NCBI RefSeq assembly: GCF_014694315.1
Contig: NZ_JAAOXD010000007.1
Span: forward strand, 623,121 to 687,120
Reading direction: 5' to 3'
DNA length: 64,000 nt
From: Arthrobacter ipis
Lineage (GTDB): Bacteria > Actinomycetota > Actinomycetes > Actinomycetales > Micrococcaceae
Positions 36,994 to 45,179 of this stretch are shown here, piece after piece; positions within the stretch are counted from its first letter, which is position 1, and each line of letters begins with the position of its first letter. The notes under the pieces were generated by a model. The model saw only the letters and a program-made list of their open reading frames with translations, was not told the DNA's origin and did no database searches. The translations under genes were made by a program, and so were the position numbers.

Positions 36994-37644
36994 ATGACCG
37001 CAACCCGTAACGTAAAGGGCCTGCTGGGCACGAAGCTCGGCATGACCCAGGTCTGGGACGAGAACAACAAGCTCATCCCCGTCACTGTTGTCCAGGCTGA
37101 CTCGAACGTCATCACCCAGCTGCGTAACGCAGAAGTTGATGGCTACGTCGCCGTTCAGATCGGCTACGGCCAGATCGATCCCCGCAAGGTCACCAAGCCG
37201 CTGGCTGGTCACTTTGAAAAGGCAGGCGTCACGCCTCGCCGTCACGTCGTCGAACTCCGTACCGCAGATGCTGCTGAGTACGAGCTGGGCCAGGAGCTCT
37301 CTGTAGAGGTCTTCGAAGCCGGCCAGAAGATCGACGTCGTAGGCACCACCAAGGGTAAGGGCTTCGCCGGTGTTATGAAGCGTCACGGCTTCCACGGCGT
37401 TGGAGCTTCCCACGGTGCCCACAAGAACCACCGTAAGCCCGGTTCTATCGGTGGCGCATCCACCCCGAGCCGCGTCTTCAAGGGCATGAAAATGGCCGGC
37501 CGCATGGGCGCCGTTCGTCACACCACGCTGAACCTCACTGTTCACGCGGTTGACGTCGAGAAGTCGCTGCTCCTGATCAAGGGTGCCGTCCCCGGCGCCC
37601 GCGGCCAGGTCGTACTCGTACGCACCGCCGTGAAGGGAGCCTAG
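36994..37644 (+). CDS. rplC: 50S ribosomal protein L3
   Basis: 216 residues. LLGTKLGMTQVWDENNKLIPVTVVQ at the N-terminus and the conserved loop GFAGVMKRHGFHGVGASHGAHKNHRKPGSIG (about 122-152) that reaches the peptidyl transferase centre. Normal length, no insertions. RBS GGGAGGTG upstream. Confidence 0.97.
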   Translation: MTATRNVKGLLGTKLGMTQVWDENNKLIPVTVVQADSNVITQLRNAEVDGYVAVQIGYGQIDPRKVTKPLAGHFEKAGVTPRRHVVELRTADAAEYELGQELSVEVFEAGQKIDVVGTTKGKGFAGVMKRHGFHGVGASHGAHKNHRKPGSIGGASTPSRVFKGMKMAGRMGAVRHTTLNLTVHAVDVEKSLLLIKGAVPGARGQVVLVRTAVKGA

Positions 37645-37648
37645 TTAA

Positions 37649-38269
37649 ATGACTAGCACTGTCAAGGTTGACCTGCCTGCAGAGATCTTCGACGTTCAGA
37701 CCAACGTGCCGCTGCTGCACCAGGTCGTCGTTGCACAGCTCGCTGCTGCTCGCCAGGGTACCCACAAGACCAAGACCCGCGCCGAAGTTTCCGGTGCAGG
37801 CCGCAAGCCGTTCAAGCAGAAGGGTACCGGCCGCGCCCGTCAGGGCTCGATCCGTGCTCCTCACATGACCGGTGGTGGCGTTGTCCACGGTCCCACCCCG
37901 CGTGACTACAGCCAGCGCACCCCCAAGAAGATGATTGCTGCTGCACTTCGCGGCGCACTGTCTGACCGCGCCCGTAACGGACGCATCCACGTTATTGCTG
38001 ATCTTGTTGCCGGCGACAAGCCGTCCTCCAAGGAAGCACTGGCAACGCTGCGCGGCGTCTCCGAGCGCAAGAACCTGCTCGTTGTCATTGAGCGCGCCAA
38101 CGATGTTGCTGCACTGTCCGTGCGCAACCTCGAGGAAGTTCACGTTCTGTACGCAGATCAGCTGAACACCTACGACGTTCTCGTTTCTGACGACGTAGTC
38201 TTCACCAAGGCTGCCTACGAAGCATTCGTTGCTGACAAGGCTGCAAAGAACGAGGAGGATGCCAAGTGA
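37649..38269 (+). CDS. rplD: 50S ribosomal protein L4
   Basis: 206 residues with the long exit-tunnel loop GAGRKPFKQKGTGRARQGSIRAPHMTGGGVVHGP (about 51-84). Macrolide-site residues KQKGTGRAR are wild type. The stop overlaps the GTG start of rplW by four bases. Confidence 0.97.
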   Translation: MTSTVKVDLPAEIFDVQTNVPLLHQVVVAQLAAARQGTHKTKTRAEVSGAGRKPFKQKGTGRARQGSIRAPHMTGGGVVHGPTPRDYSQRTPKKMIAAALRGALSDRARNGRIHVIADLVAGDKPSSKEALATLRGVSERKNLLVVIERANDVAALSVRNLEEVHVLYADQLNTYDVLVSDDVVFTKAAYEAFVADKAAKNEEDAK

Positions 38270-38571
38270 GCGCAGCCACCATCAAAGACCCGCGCGACGT
38301 CGTGCTTGCACCCGTCGTCTCGGAAAAGAGCTACGGCCTGATCGACGAGGGCAAGTACACCTTCCTGGTGGACCCCCGCTCGAACAAGACCGAGATCAAG
38401 CTGGCCGTGGAGAAGATTTTCTCCGTCAAGGTCGAATCGATCAACACCATCAACCGTGCCGGTAAGCGCAAGCGCACTAAATTCGGATGGGGAACCCGCA
38501 AGAACACCAAGCGTGCCATTGTGACCCTCAAAGAAGGCACTATCGACATCTTCGGCGGTCCGCTCGCGTAG
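38266..38571 (+). CDS. rplW: 50S ribosomal protein L23
   Basis: 101 residues from a GTG overlapping the rplD stop. DPRDVVLAPVVSEKSYGLIDEGKYTFLVD at the start and VKVESINTINRAGKRKR in the middle. L23 lies at the tunnel exit and is a docking point for trigger factor and SRP. Confidence 0.96.
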   Translation: MSAATIKDPRDVVLAPVVSEKSYGLIDEGKYTFLVDPRSNKTEIKLAVEKIFSVKVESINTINRAGKRKRTKFGWGTRKNTKRAIVTLKEGTIDIFGGPLA

Positions 38572-38600
38572 CGGAGACCACTTTAACGAGGAAATAAATT

Positions 38601-39440
38601 ATGGGAATCCGTAAATACAAGCCGACTACGCCGGGCCGTCGCGGCTCGAGCGTAGCTGACTTCACCGAAATCACGCGGTCGACGCCGGAAAAGTCGTTGG
38701 TACGTCCGCTGCCCAAAAAGGGCGGCCGTAACAACACCGGTAAGATCACCACCCGTCACAAGGGTGGTGGACACAAGCGCCAGTACCGTCTGATCGACTT
38801 CCGTCGCCACGACAAGGACGGCGTCAACGCCCGCGTTGCCGAAATCGAGTACGATCCGAACCGCACGGCTCGCATCGCCCTCCTGCACTACGTTGATGGC
38901 ACCAAGCGTTACATCATCGCCCCGAACAAGCTCTCCCAGGGCGACTTCGTGGAAGCCGGCGCCAACGCTGACATCAAGCCTGGCAACAACCTGCCCCTGC
39001 GCAACATCCCCGTGGGTACCGTTATCCACGCGGTTGAGCTGCGCCCGGGCGGCGGTGCCAAGATGGCCCGTTCCGCCGGTGCTTCTGTTCAGCTCGTCGC
39101 CAAGGAAGGCCGTTTCGCCCAGCTGCGTCTGCCCTCCGGCGAAATCCGCAACGTTGACGTGCGCTGCCGCGCCACGATCGGCGAGGTCGGCAACGCCGAG
39201 CAGTCGAACATCAACTGGGGCAAGGCCGGCCGTATGCGGTGGAAGGGCGTTCGCCCGACCGTCCGTGGTGTCGCCATGAACCCGGTTGACCACCCGCACG
39301 GTGGTGGTGAAGGTAAGACCTCCGGTGGTCGTCACCCGGTCAACCCGAACGGTAAGCCTGAAGGCCGTACCCGCCGCCCCAACAAAGAGAGCGACAAGCT
39401 TATTGTTCGTCGCCGTCGTACTGGCAAGAACAAGCGATAG
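38601..39440 (+). CDS. rplB: 50S ribosomal protein L2
   Basis: 279 residues: MGIRKYKPTTPGRRGSSVADF, HKGGGHKRQYRLIDFRR and the C-terminal VAMNPVDHPHGGGEGKTSGGRHPVNPNGKP, which holds the conserved histidine near the peptidyl transferase centre. RBS AACGAGG. Normal length. Confidence 0.98.
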   Translation: MGIRKYKPTTPGRRGSSVADFTEITRSTPEKSLVRPLPKKGGRNNTGKITTRHKGGGHKRQYRLIDFRRHDKDGVNARVAEIEYDPNRTARIALLHYVDGTKRYIIAPNKLSQGDFVEAGANADIKPGNNLPLRNIPVGTVIHAVELRPGGGAKMARSAGASVQLVAKEGRFAQLRLPSGEIRNVDVRCRATIGEVGNAEQSNINWGKAGRMRWKGVRPTVRGVAMNPVDHPHGGGEGKTSGGRHPVNPNGKPEGRTRRPNKESDKLIVRRRRTGKNKR

Positions 39441-39452
39441 GAGCCTGGACAC

Positions 39453-39734
39453 ATGCCACGCAGCCTGAAAAAAGGTCCTTTCGTTGACCAGCACCTCTTT
39501 GTGAAGGTGGACAGGGAAAACGAAAAGGGCACCAAGAACGTCATTAAGACCTGGTCCCGCCGCTCGATGATCATCCCCGACATGCTCGGGCACACGATCG
39601 CCGTGCACGACGGACGCAAGCACATCCCGGTGTTTGTCACCGAGTCGATGGTCGGGCACAAGCTCGGCGAATTCGCTCCTACGCGGACATTCCGCGGCCA
39701 TGTCAAGGACGACCGTAAGGGCAAGCGCCGCTAG
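39453..39734 (+). CDS. rpsS: 30S ribosomal protein S19
   Basis: 93 residues: MPRSLKKGPFVDQHLFVKV, WSRRSMIIPDMLGHTIAVHDGRKHIPV, then LGEFAPTRTF. It pairs with S13 in the 30S head. RBS AGGAGCC upstream. Twelve bases after rplB. Confidence 0.97.
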   Translation: MPRSLKKGPFVDQHLFVKVDRENEKGTKNVIKTWSRRSMIIPDMLGHTIAVHDGRKHIPVFVTESMVGHKLGEFAPTRTFRGHVKDDRKGKRR

Positions 39735-39772
39735 GCGCCTGCACTTACGTCAAAGACGAGAGAAGGAAAGCA

Positions 39773-40138
39773 ATGGAAGCCAAGGCAATTGCGCGCCACA
39801 TCCGCGTAACGCCTATGAAGGCCCGGCGCGTCGTCAACCTTGTTCGTGGTAAGCAAGCGAACGAGGCTCTGGCAATTCTGAAGTTTGCCCCCCAGGCAGC
39901 TTCGGAGCCGGTATTCAAGGTAGTTCAGTCGGCAATCTCCAACGCCCGCGTCCTCGCGGACCGCGATGGTGTTGCGTTCGACGAAGGTGACCTCATCATC
40001 AGCGAAGCGTTTGTTGATGAAGGCCCGACCATGAAGCGGTTCCAGCCGCGTGCTCAGGGTCGTGCATTTCAGATCAAGAAGCGCACCAGCCACATCACCG
40101 TGGTAGTCGCTACCCCGGAGAAAGAGGAGGCTCGCTAA
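39773..40138 (+). CDS. rplV: 50S ribosomal protein L22
   Basis: 121 residues. It starts MEAKAIARHIRVTPMKARRVVNLVRG and carries the tunnel beta-hairpin FQPRAQGRAFQIKKRTSHITVV near the C-terminus, with wild-type macrolide-site residues. rpsC starts on the base after its stop. Confidence 0.97.
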   Translation: MEAKAIARHIRVTPMKARRVVNLVRGKQANEALAILKFAPQAASEPVFKVVQSAISNARVLADRDGVAFDEGDLIISEAFVDEGPTMKRFQPRAQGRAFQIKKRTSHITVVVATPEKEEAR

Positions 40139-40975
40139 GTGGGACAGAAAGTAAACCCGCACGGGTTCCGACTCGGCATCACCACCGATCACGTATCGCA
40201 CTGGTTCGCTGACAGCACCAAGTCCGGCCAGCGGTACAAGGACTTCGTTCGCGAAGACATCCGTATCCGCCAGCTCATGTCCACGGGCATGGAGCGCGCC
40301 GGTATCGCCAAGGTCGAGATCGAGCGCACCCGCGACCGTGTCCGCGTGGACATCCACACGGCACGTCCGGGCATCGTCATCGGCCGCCGCGGCGCCGAGG
40401 CAGACCGCATCCGCGGCGAGCTCGAAAAGCTCACCGGCAAGCAGGTTCAGCTGAACATCCTCGAGGTCAAGAACCCCGAGATGGAAGCGCAGCTTGTTGC
40501 CCAGGGTGTTGCAGAGCAGCTGACTTCCCGCGTGGCATTCCGCCGTGCGATGAAGAAGGCCATGCAGTCCGCACAGCGTGCCGGTGCCAAGGGTATCCGT
40601 ATCGCTTGCTCGGGCCGTCTGGGTGGCGCAGAAATGTCCCGCTCGGAGTTCTACCGCGAAGGCCGTGTGCCCCTGCACACCCTCCGCGCGAACATCGACT
40701 ACGGCTTCTACGAAGCCAAGACCACCTTCGGCCGCATCGGCGTGAAGGTCTGGATCTACAAGGGCGACGTCACCTCCAAGGAACTGGCTCAGCAGGCAGC
40801 TGCTGCTCCGTCCCGTGGCCGTTCCGGCGACCGTCCGGGCCGCCCGGGTGGCGCTGACCGTGGTGACCGCCGTCGTCGTACCGACCGTCCGGCAGCCGAC
40901 GCAGCACCTGCTGCTGCAGCTCCGGCAGCCGAGGCAGCAGCTCCGGCACAGGCAGCAGAAGGAGGACAGGCTTAA
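40139..40975 (+). CDS. rpsC: 30S ribosomal protein S3
   Basis: 278 residues, GTG start. KH domain with IVIGRRGAEADRIRGEL (about 80-96) and the C-terminal signature ANIDYGFYEAKTTFGRIGVKVWIYKGD. A tail from about residue 220 is Arg/Gly-rich, then Ala/Pro-rich; such tails are common in actinobacterial S3. The stop abuts the rplP ATG. Confidence 0.97.
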   Translation: MGQKVNPHGFRLGITTDHVSHWFADSTKSGQRYKDFVREDIRIRQLMSTGMERAGIAKVEIERTRDRVRVDIHTARPGIVIGRRGAEADRIRGELEKLTGKQVQLNILEVKNPEMEAQLVAQGVAEQLTSRVAFRRAMKKAMQSAQRAGAKGIRIACSGRLGGAEMSRSEFYREGRVPLHTLRANIDYGFYEAKTTFGRIGVKVWIYKGDVTSKELAQQAAAAPSRGRSGDRPGRPGGADRGDRRRRTDRPAADAAPAAAAPAAEAAAPAQAAEGGQA

Positions 40976-41392
40976 ATGCTTATCCCACGTCGAGTAAAGC
41001 ACCGTAAGCAGCACCACCCGGGTCGTTCCGGCGCTGCCACGGGCGGTACCAAGGTCTCCTTCGGTGAGTACGGCATCCAGGCCCTGAGCCCGGCATACGT
41101 CACGAACCGTCAGATCGAATCTGCCCGTATCGCGATGACCCGCCACATCAAGCGTGGCGGTAAGGTCTGGATCAACATCTACCCGGACCGTCCGCTGACC
41201 AAGAAGCCTGCCGAAACCCGCATGGGTTCCGGTAAGGGTTCGCCGGAATGGTGGGTCGCCAACGTCAAGCCGGGCCGGGTTCTCTTTGAACTCTCCGGTG
41301 TCAGTGATGAGGTAGCTCGCGAGGCCCTGCGCCTGGCAATCCACAAGCTCCCGTTGAAGGCACGCATTGTGCGTCGCGAAGGTGGTGAATAG
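40976..41392 (+). CDS. rplP: 50S ribosomal protein L16
   Basis: 138 residues: MLIPRRVKHRKQHHPGRSG, SFGEYGIQALSPAYVTNRQIESARIAMTR, MGSGKGSPEWWVANVKPGR. L16 helps position aminoacyl-tRNA in the A site. Its ATG follows the rpsC stop without a gap; GGAGGAC within rpsC is the RBS. Confidence 0.97.
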   Translation: MLIPRRVKHRKQHHPGRSGAATGGTKVSFGEYGIQALSPAYVTNRQIESARIAMTRHIKRGGKVWINIYPDRPLTKKPAETRMGSGKGSPEWWVANVKPGRVLFELSGVSDEVAREALRLAIHKLPLKARIVRREGGE

Positions 41393-41394
41393 AA

Positions 41395-41724
41395 ATGGCA
41401 GTTGGGTCAAAGGATCTTGCACCCGCACAGCTGGACGGTTTCGACAACGAGCGTCTCGTTGAAGAACTCCGCAAGTCCAAGGAAGAGCTGTTCAACCTGC
41501 GTTTCCAGTCCGCCACCGGACAGCTGGAGAACCACGGTCGTCTGCGCGCGGTAAAGAAGGACATCGCACGCATCTACACCGTTCTCCGTGAGCGCGAGCT
41601 GGGCATTCGTGCCGAGGTTGCCGCACCGGTTGTGGAAGCCAAGGAAGAAAAGAAGTCCAAGAAGTCTGCAGCTAAGAAGGCTGAAAAGCCGGCCGAGGCT
41701 GAGACCGAGGAGGACGCCAAGTGA
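41395..41724 (+). CDS. rpmC: 50S ribosomal protein L29 with C-terminal tail
   Basis: 109 residues. The L29 core of about 65 residues (LVEELRKSKEELFNLRFQSATGQLENHGRLRAVKKDIARIYTVLRERELG) is followed by a tail of about 35 Lys/Ala/Glu residues. L29 lies by the tunnel exit next to L23. Its stop overlaps the rpsQ GTG by four bases. Confidence 0.96.
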   Translation: MAVGSKDLAPAQLDGFDNERLVEELRKSKEELFNLRFQSATGQLENHGRLRAVKKDIARIYTVLRERELGIRAEVAAPVVEAKEEKKSKKSAAKKAEKPAEAETEEDAK

Positions 41725-42026
41725 GTGAAAAGGACGAGAACGTGACGGAAACTGCTACGGCAGCTACGGCTGAGCAGCGCGGTTACCGTAAGACGCGTCG
41801 CGGCTACGTGGTCTCTGACAAGATGGACAAGACCATCGTTGTTCAGGTTGAAGACCGCGTGAAGCACGCCCTGTACGGCAAGGTCATCCGCCGCACCTCC
41901 AAGGTCAAGGCACACGACGAGCAGAACACCGCCGGCATCGGCGACCTGGTTGTCATCGCCGAGACCCGCCCGCTGTCCGCCACCAAGAACTGGCGGCTCG
42001 TGGAGATCCTCGAGAAGGCTAAGTAA
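41721..42026 (+). CDS. rpsQ: 30S ribosomal protein S17
   Basis: 101 residues. The OB-fold core starts at KTRRGYVVSDKMDKTIVVQVEDRVKH (about 22-47) and includes RRTSKVKAHDEQN and GDLVVIAETRPLSATKNWRLVEIL. The GTG at 41721 overlaps the rpmC stop; a GTG at 41742 is an alternative start. Last gene of the S10 block, directly before a terminator. Confidence 0.95.
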   Translation: MSEKDENVTETATAATAEQRGYRKTRRGYVVSDKMDKTIVVQVEDRVKHALYGKVIRRTSKVKAHDEQNTAGIGDLVVIAETRPLSATKNWRLVEILEKAK

Positions 42027-42057
42027 CACCTGCAGCATCGCTTCTGGCGGCTGTAAC

Positions 42058-42092
42058 GGAAACCCCCGTTCCCTTTGGGAGCGGGGGTTTCC
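42058..42092 (+). terminator. Strong hairpin after rpsQ, dividing the S10 and spc blocks
   Basis: 16-base arms 42058-42073 and 42077-42092 with one G-U and loop TTT, followed by TGTTAAA. It lies 32 bases after the rpsQ stop, and 340 bases separate it from rplN. The rest of 42027-42432 has no gene. Confidence 0.85.
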
Positions 42093-42185
42093 TGTTAAAC
42101 GCGGGATGTCCGACGACGGCGGGCCGGGTATGTGGGGGAGTGGCCCGGTCCCTGCCGGTTGTGATATGGGGATGCCCAAGAATTG

Positions 42186-42194
42186 TGCTAGGAT
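42186..42194 (+). promoter_or_regulatory. Extended -10 promoter candidate for rplN
   Basis: TGC followed by TAGGAT (42189-42194) resembles the extended -10 at rpsL (TGC TAGACT). No good -35 box is at 17 bases. It would give a leader of about 230 bases before rplN. Confidence 0.4.
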
Positions 42195-42432
42195 ATTGAG
42201 TTTGTATGGCGCCTGTTGTGCGCCGACAGCAAACCTCGTAAACAATCGTGCCACGGCATAGTGTTCCCCTGCGCCTCGACGGGCTGGGAAGCAACTGTTT
42301 GTGGCACGGGCGTTTAGGCCTGGTCTGGCAAAATCCAGTCAGGTCAAGAGACACCCCGATCAACCGTTCCGCAAGGCTCATTCCGTAGGAAGATTTTCGG
42401 TCTGAGAACCGGCGCGACGCAAGGAGTAAATA

Positions 42433-42801
42433 GTGATTCAGCAGGAGTCGCGACTCAAGGTCGCCGACAACACGGGTGCTAAGGAAATCCTTACCATTCG
42501 CGTTCTCGGTGGATCTGGCCGTCGCTACGCAGGCATTGGCGACGTAATCGTCGCAACCGTCAAGGATGCAATCCCGGGCGGAAACGTAAAGAAGGGCGAC
42601 GTCGTCAAGGCTGTCATCGTCCGTACCAAGAAGGAACGCCGCCGTGCGGATGGTTCCTACATCAAGTTTGACGAGAACGCAGCCGTCATCCTGAAGAACG
42701 ACGGTGACCCCCGCGGTACCCGTATCTTCGGACCGGTTGGTCGTGAACTCCGTGACAAGAAGTTCATGAAGATCGTTTCTCTGGCTCCGGAGGTGCTCTA
42801 G
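42433..42801 (+). CDS. rplN: 50S ribosomal protein L14
   Basis: 122 residues, the universal length, GTG start with AAGGAG upstream: MIQQESRLKVADNTGAKEIL, then VRTKKERRRADGSYIKFDENAAVIL, ending REKFMK-type DKKFMKIVSLAPEVL. First gene of the spc block. L14 bridges to 16S rRNA and is the silencing-factor RsfS site. Confidence 0.98.
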   Translation: MIQQESRLKVADNTGAKEILTIRVLGGSGRRYAGIGDVIVATVKDAIPGGNVKKGDVVKAVIVRTKKERRRADGSYIKFDENAAVILKNDGDPRGTRIFGPVGRELRDKKFMKIVSLAPEVL

Positions 42802-42804
42802 TCC

Positions 42805-43164
42805 ATGGCTAAGATCAAGAAGGGTGACCTGGTTCAGGTCATCACTGGCGCCAAGGCTGAGCGCGGCGGCGACCGTGGCAAGCAGGGCAAGGTTCTGCGC
42901 GTGTTCCCGGAAACCAACCGCGTGCTGGTTGAGGGTATCAACCGCGTAACCAAGCACACCAAGGTCGGACAGTCGCAGCGCGGCACCAAGACCGGCGGCA
43001 TCGAGGTTGTCGAGGCTTCCATCCACGTTTCCAACGTGGCTCTGGTTGACCCGTCCACCAAGAAGCCGACCCGCGTTGGTTTCCGCCTCGACACCGTAGA
43101 GAAGGACGGCGTCAAGAAGACCGTCCGCATCCGCGTGGCCAAGAGCTCCGGGAAGGACATCTAA
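42805..43164 (+). CDS. rplX: 50S ribosomal protein L24
   Basis: 119 residues with the KOW motif KKGDLVQVITGAKAERGGDRGKQGKVLRVF and GINRVTKHTKVGQSQRGTKTGGI. An assembly-initiating 50S protein. Three bases after rplN; its stop shares a base with the rplE ATG. Confidence 0.97.
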   Translation: MAKIKKGDLVQVITGAKAERGGDRGKQGKVLRVFPETNRVLVEGINRVTKHTKVGQSQRGTKTGGIEVVEASIHVSNVALVDPSTKKPTRVGFRLDTVEKDGVKKTVRIRVAKSSGKDI

Positions 43165-43745
43165 TGACTGAGACTCTCGAGACTCCGGCAACGAAGATCG
43201 TTCCTCGTCTGAAGACCAAGTACGCCGATTCCATCAAGAGCGCGCTTCTTGAGGAATTCAAGTACGAGAACGTGAACCAGGTTCCCCGTCTGGTCAAGGT
43301 TGTAGTGAACATGGGTGTTGGAGATGCCGCCAAGGACTCCAAGCTGATCGACGGCGCTGTCCGCGACCTCACCCTGATCACCGGCCAGAAGCCGCAGGTC
43401 ACCAAGGCCCGCAAGTCGATCGCCCAGTTCAAGCTGCGCGAAGGCATGCCCATTGGTGCACACGCAACCCTGCGTGGCGACCGCATGTGGGAATTCGTGG
43501 ACCGTCTGGTCACGCTGGCCCTGCCGCGTATCCGCGACTTCCGCGGCCTCAGCGGCAAGCAGTTTGATGGCAACGGCAACTACACCTTCGGTCTGACCGA
43601 GCAGGTTATGTTCCACGAGATCGACCAGGACTCCATCGACCGCACCCGCGGTATGGACATCACGGTTGTGACCACCGCCAAGACCGACGACGAAGGCCGC
43701 GCGCTGCTCAAGGCGCTTGGTTTCCCGTTCAAAACCGAAGCTTAA
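43164..43745 (+). CDS. rplE: 50S ribosomal protein L5
   Basis: 193 residues: NQVPRLVKVVVNMGVGDAAKDSK, TGQKPQVTKARKSIAQFKLREGMPIG and RTRGMDITVVTTAKTDDEGRALL. L5 binds 5S rRNA and contacts P-site tRNA. Unlike in many operons, rpsN does not follow; rpsH is next after 94 bases. Confidence 0.97.
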   Translation: MTETLETPATKIVPRLKTKYADSIKSALLEEFKYENVNQVPRLVKVVVNMGVGDAAKDSKLIDGAVRDLTLITGQKPQVTKARKSIAQFKLREGMPIGAHATLRGDRMWEFVDRLVTLALPRIRDFRGLSGKQFDGNGNYTFGLTEQVMFHEIDQDSIDRTRGMDITVVTTAKTDDEGRALLKALGFPFKTEA

Positions 43746-43839
43746 TTAACTACGTAAAAGGTCCGGCCGAGCCCCTGTCTGAATTTATTCGGGAAAAAGG
43801 GCACGGCGGAAACCGTTACGAGGAAGGGCAAGTGCCCAA

Positions 43840-44238
43840 ATGACAATGACAGATCCTGTCGCAGATATGCTTACGCGCCTGCGTAACGCAAACTCGGCAT
43901 ACCACGATTCCGTGTCTATGCCTTACAGCAAGCTCAAGGCTCGCGTTGCTGACATCCTGAAGGCCGAAGGTTTCATCGCCGGCTGGAAGGAAGAGGACGC
44001 AGAAGTCGGCAAGAAGCTGACCCTTGATCTCAAGTTCGGCCCCAACCGCGAGCGTTCAATCGCGGGTGTCCGTCGCATCTCCAAGCCGGGTCTCCGCGTT
44101 TACGCGAAGTCCACCAACCTGCCGCACGTGCTGGGTGGCCTGGGTATCGCAATTCTGTCCACCTCTTCCGGCCTCCTGACTGACAAGCAGGCCGGCAAGA
44201 AGGGCGTGGGCGGCGAAGTCCTCGCTTACGTCTGGTAA
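43840..44238 (+). CDS. rpsH: 30S ribosomal protein S8
   Basis: 132 residues: DPVADMLTRLRNANSAYHDSV and the C-terminal GLGIAILSTSSGLLTDKQAGKKGVGGEVLAYVW. ATG at 43840 or the ATG at 43846; GAGGAAGGG lies upstream. S8 is a primary 16S binder and often regulates the spc operon. Confidence 0.97.
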   Translation: MTMTDPVADMLTRLRNANSAYHDSVSMPYSKLKARVADILKAEGFIAGWKEEDAEVGKKLTLDLKFGPNRERSIAGVRRISKPGLRVYAKSTNLPHVLGGLGIAILSTSSGLLTDKQAGKKGVGGEVLAYVW

Positions 44239-44256
44239 CGGGAAAGGAAGAGAATA

Positions 44257-44793
44257 ATGTCACGTATTGGACGTCTCCCCATCACCGTTCCTGCCGGCGT
44301 TGAGGTCAAGGTTGACGGCTCTGTCGTCAACGTCAAGGGTTCCAAGGGCGAGCTGAGCCACACTGTGGCCAGCCCGATCGAGGTTGCGCTGGAAGACAGC
44401 ACCCTGACCGTAACCCGCCCGAACGACGAGCGCGCCTCCCGTTCGCTCCACGGCCTGACCCGCACCCTGATCTCCAACATGATCCAGGGCGTCACCGCAG
44501 GCTACGAGAAGAAGCTTGAAATCGTCGGTACCGGTTACCGCGTTCAGGCCAAGGGATCTGACCTTGAGTTCGCTCTCGGCTACAGCCACCCGGTCAGCGT
44601 TACCGCTCCGGCCGGCATCACCTTTGCAGTAGAGGGGCCGACCAAGCTCTCTGTCTCAGGCATCAACAAGCAGCAGGTCGGCGAGGTTGCTGCCAACATT
44701 CGCAAGCTGCGCAAGCCTGACCCGTACAAGGGCAAGGGCATCCGCTACGCGGGCGAAGTCATCCGCCGCAAGGTCGGAAAGGCTGGTAAGTAA
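44257..44793 (+). CDS. rplF: 50S ribosomal protein L6
   Basis: 178 residues: MSRIGRLPITVPAGVEVKV, LHGLTRTLISNMIQGVTAGYEKKLEIVGTGYRVQ and the C-terminal signature RKPDPYKGKGIRYAGEVIRRKVGKAGK. RBS GGAAAGGAAGAG. Normal length. Confidence 0.98.
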   Translation: MSRIGRLPITVPAGVEVKVDGSVVNVKGSKGELSHTVASPIEVALEDSTLTVTRPNDERASRSLHGLTRTLISNMIQGVTAGYEKKLEIVGTGYRVQAKGSDLEFALGYSHPVSVTAPAGITFAVEGPTKLSVSGINKQQVGEVAANIRKLRKPDPYKGKGIRYAGEVIRRKVGKAGK

Positions 44794-44795
44794 CC

Positions 44796-45179
44796 ATGGC
44801 CATCGCCATTAACAAGAAGCGTACGAACAAGAGCAAGTCTGCTTCGCGCAGCCGCCGCCAGCTTCGTATCCGCAAGCGCATCTCCGGAACGGCTGTACGT
44901 CCTCGCCTGGTCGTCAACCGCTCCGCACGCCACGTATTTGTCCAGGTTGTCGACGACACCATTGGTCAGACCGTAGCAAGCGCGTCCACTCTGGAAGCTG
45001 ACCTTCGTGCATTCGACGGTGACAAGACCGCCAAGGCCAAGCGCGTTGGCGAGCTCGTAGCCGAGCGTGCCAAGGCTGCCGGCGTCGAAGCTGTTGTTTT
45101 CGACCGTGGTGGTAACAAGTACCACGGCCGGATCGCCGCCGTCGCTGACGGTGCACGCGAAGGTGGGCTGTCACTGTGA
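44796..45179 (+). CDS. rplR: 50S ribosomal protein L18
   Basis: 127 residues: basic N-terminus, RRQLRIRKRISGTAVRPRLVVNRSARHVFVQVVDD and the C-terminal FDRGGNKYHGRIAAVADGAREGGL. L18 binds 5S rRNA with L5. Its stop overlaps the GTG of rpsE. Confidence 0.97.
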   Translation: MAIAINKKRTNKSKSASRSRRQLRIRKRISGTAVRPRLVVNRSARHVFVQVVDDTIGQTVASASTLEADLRAFDGDKTAKAKRVGELVAERAKAAGVEAVVFDRGGNKYHGRIAAVADGAREGGLSL

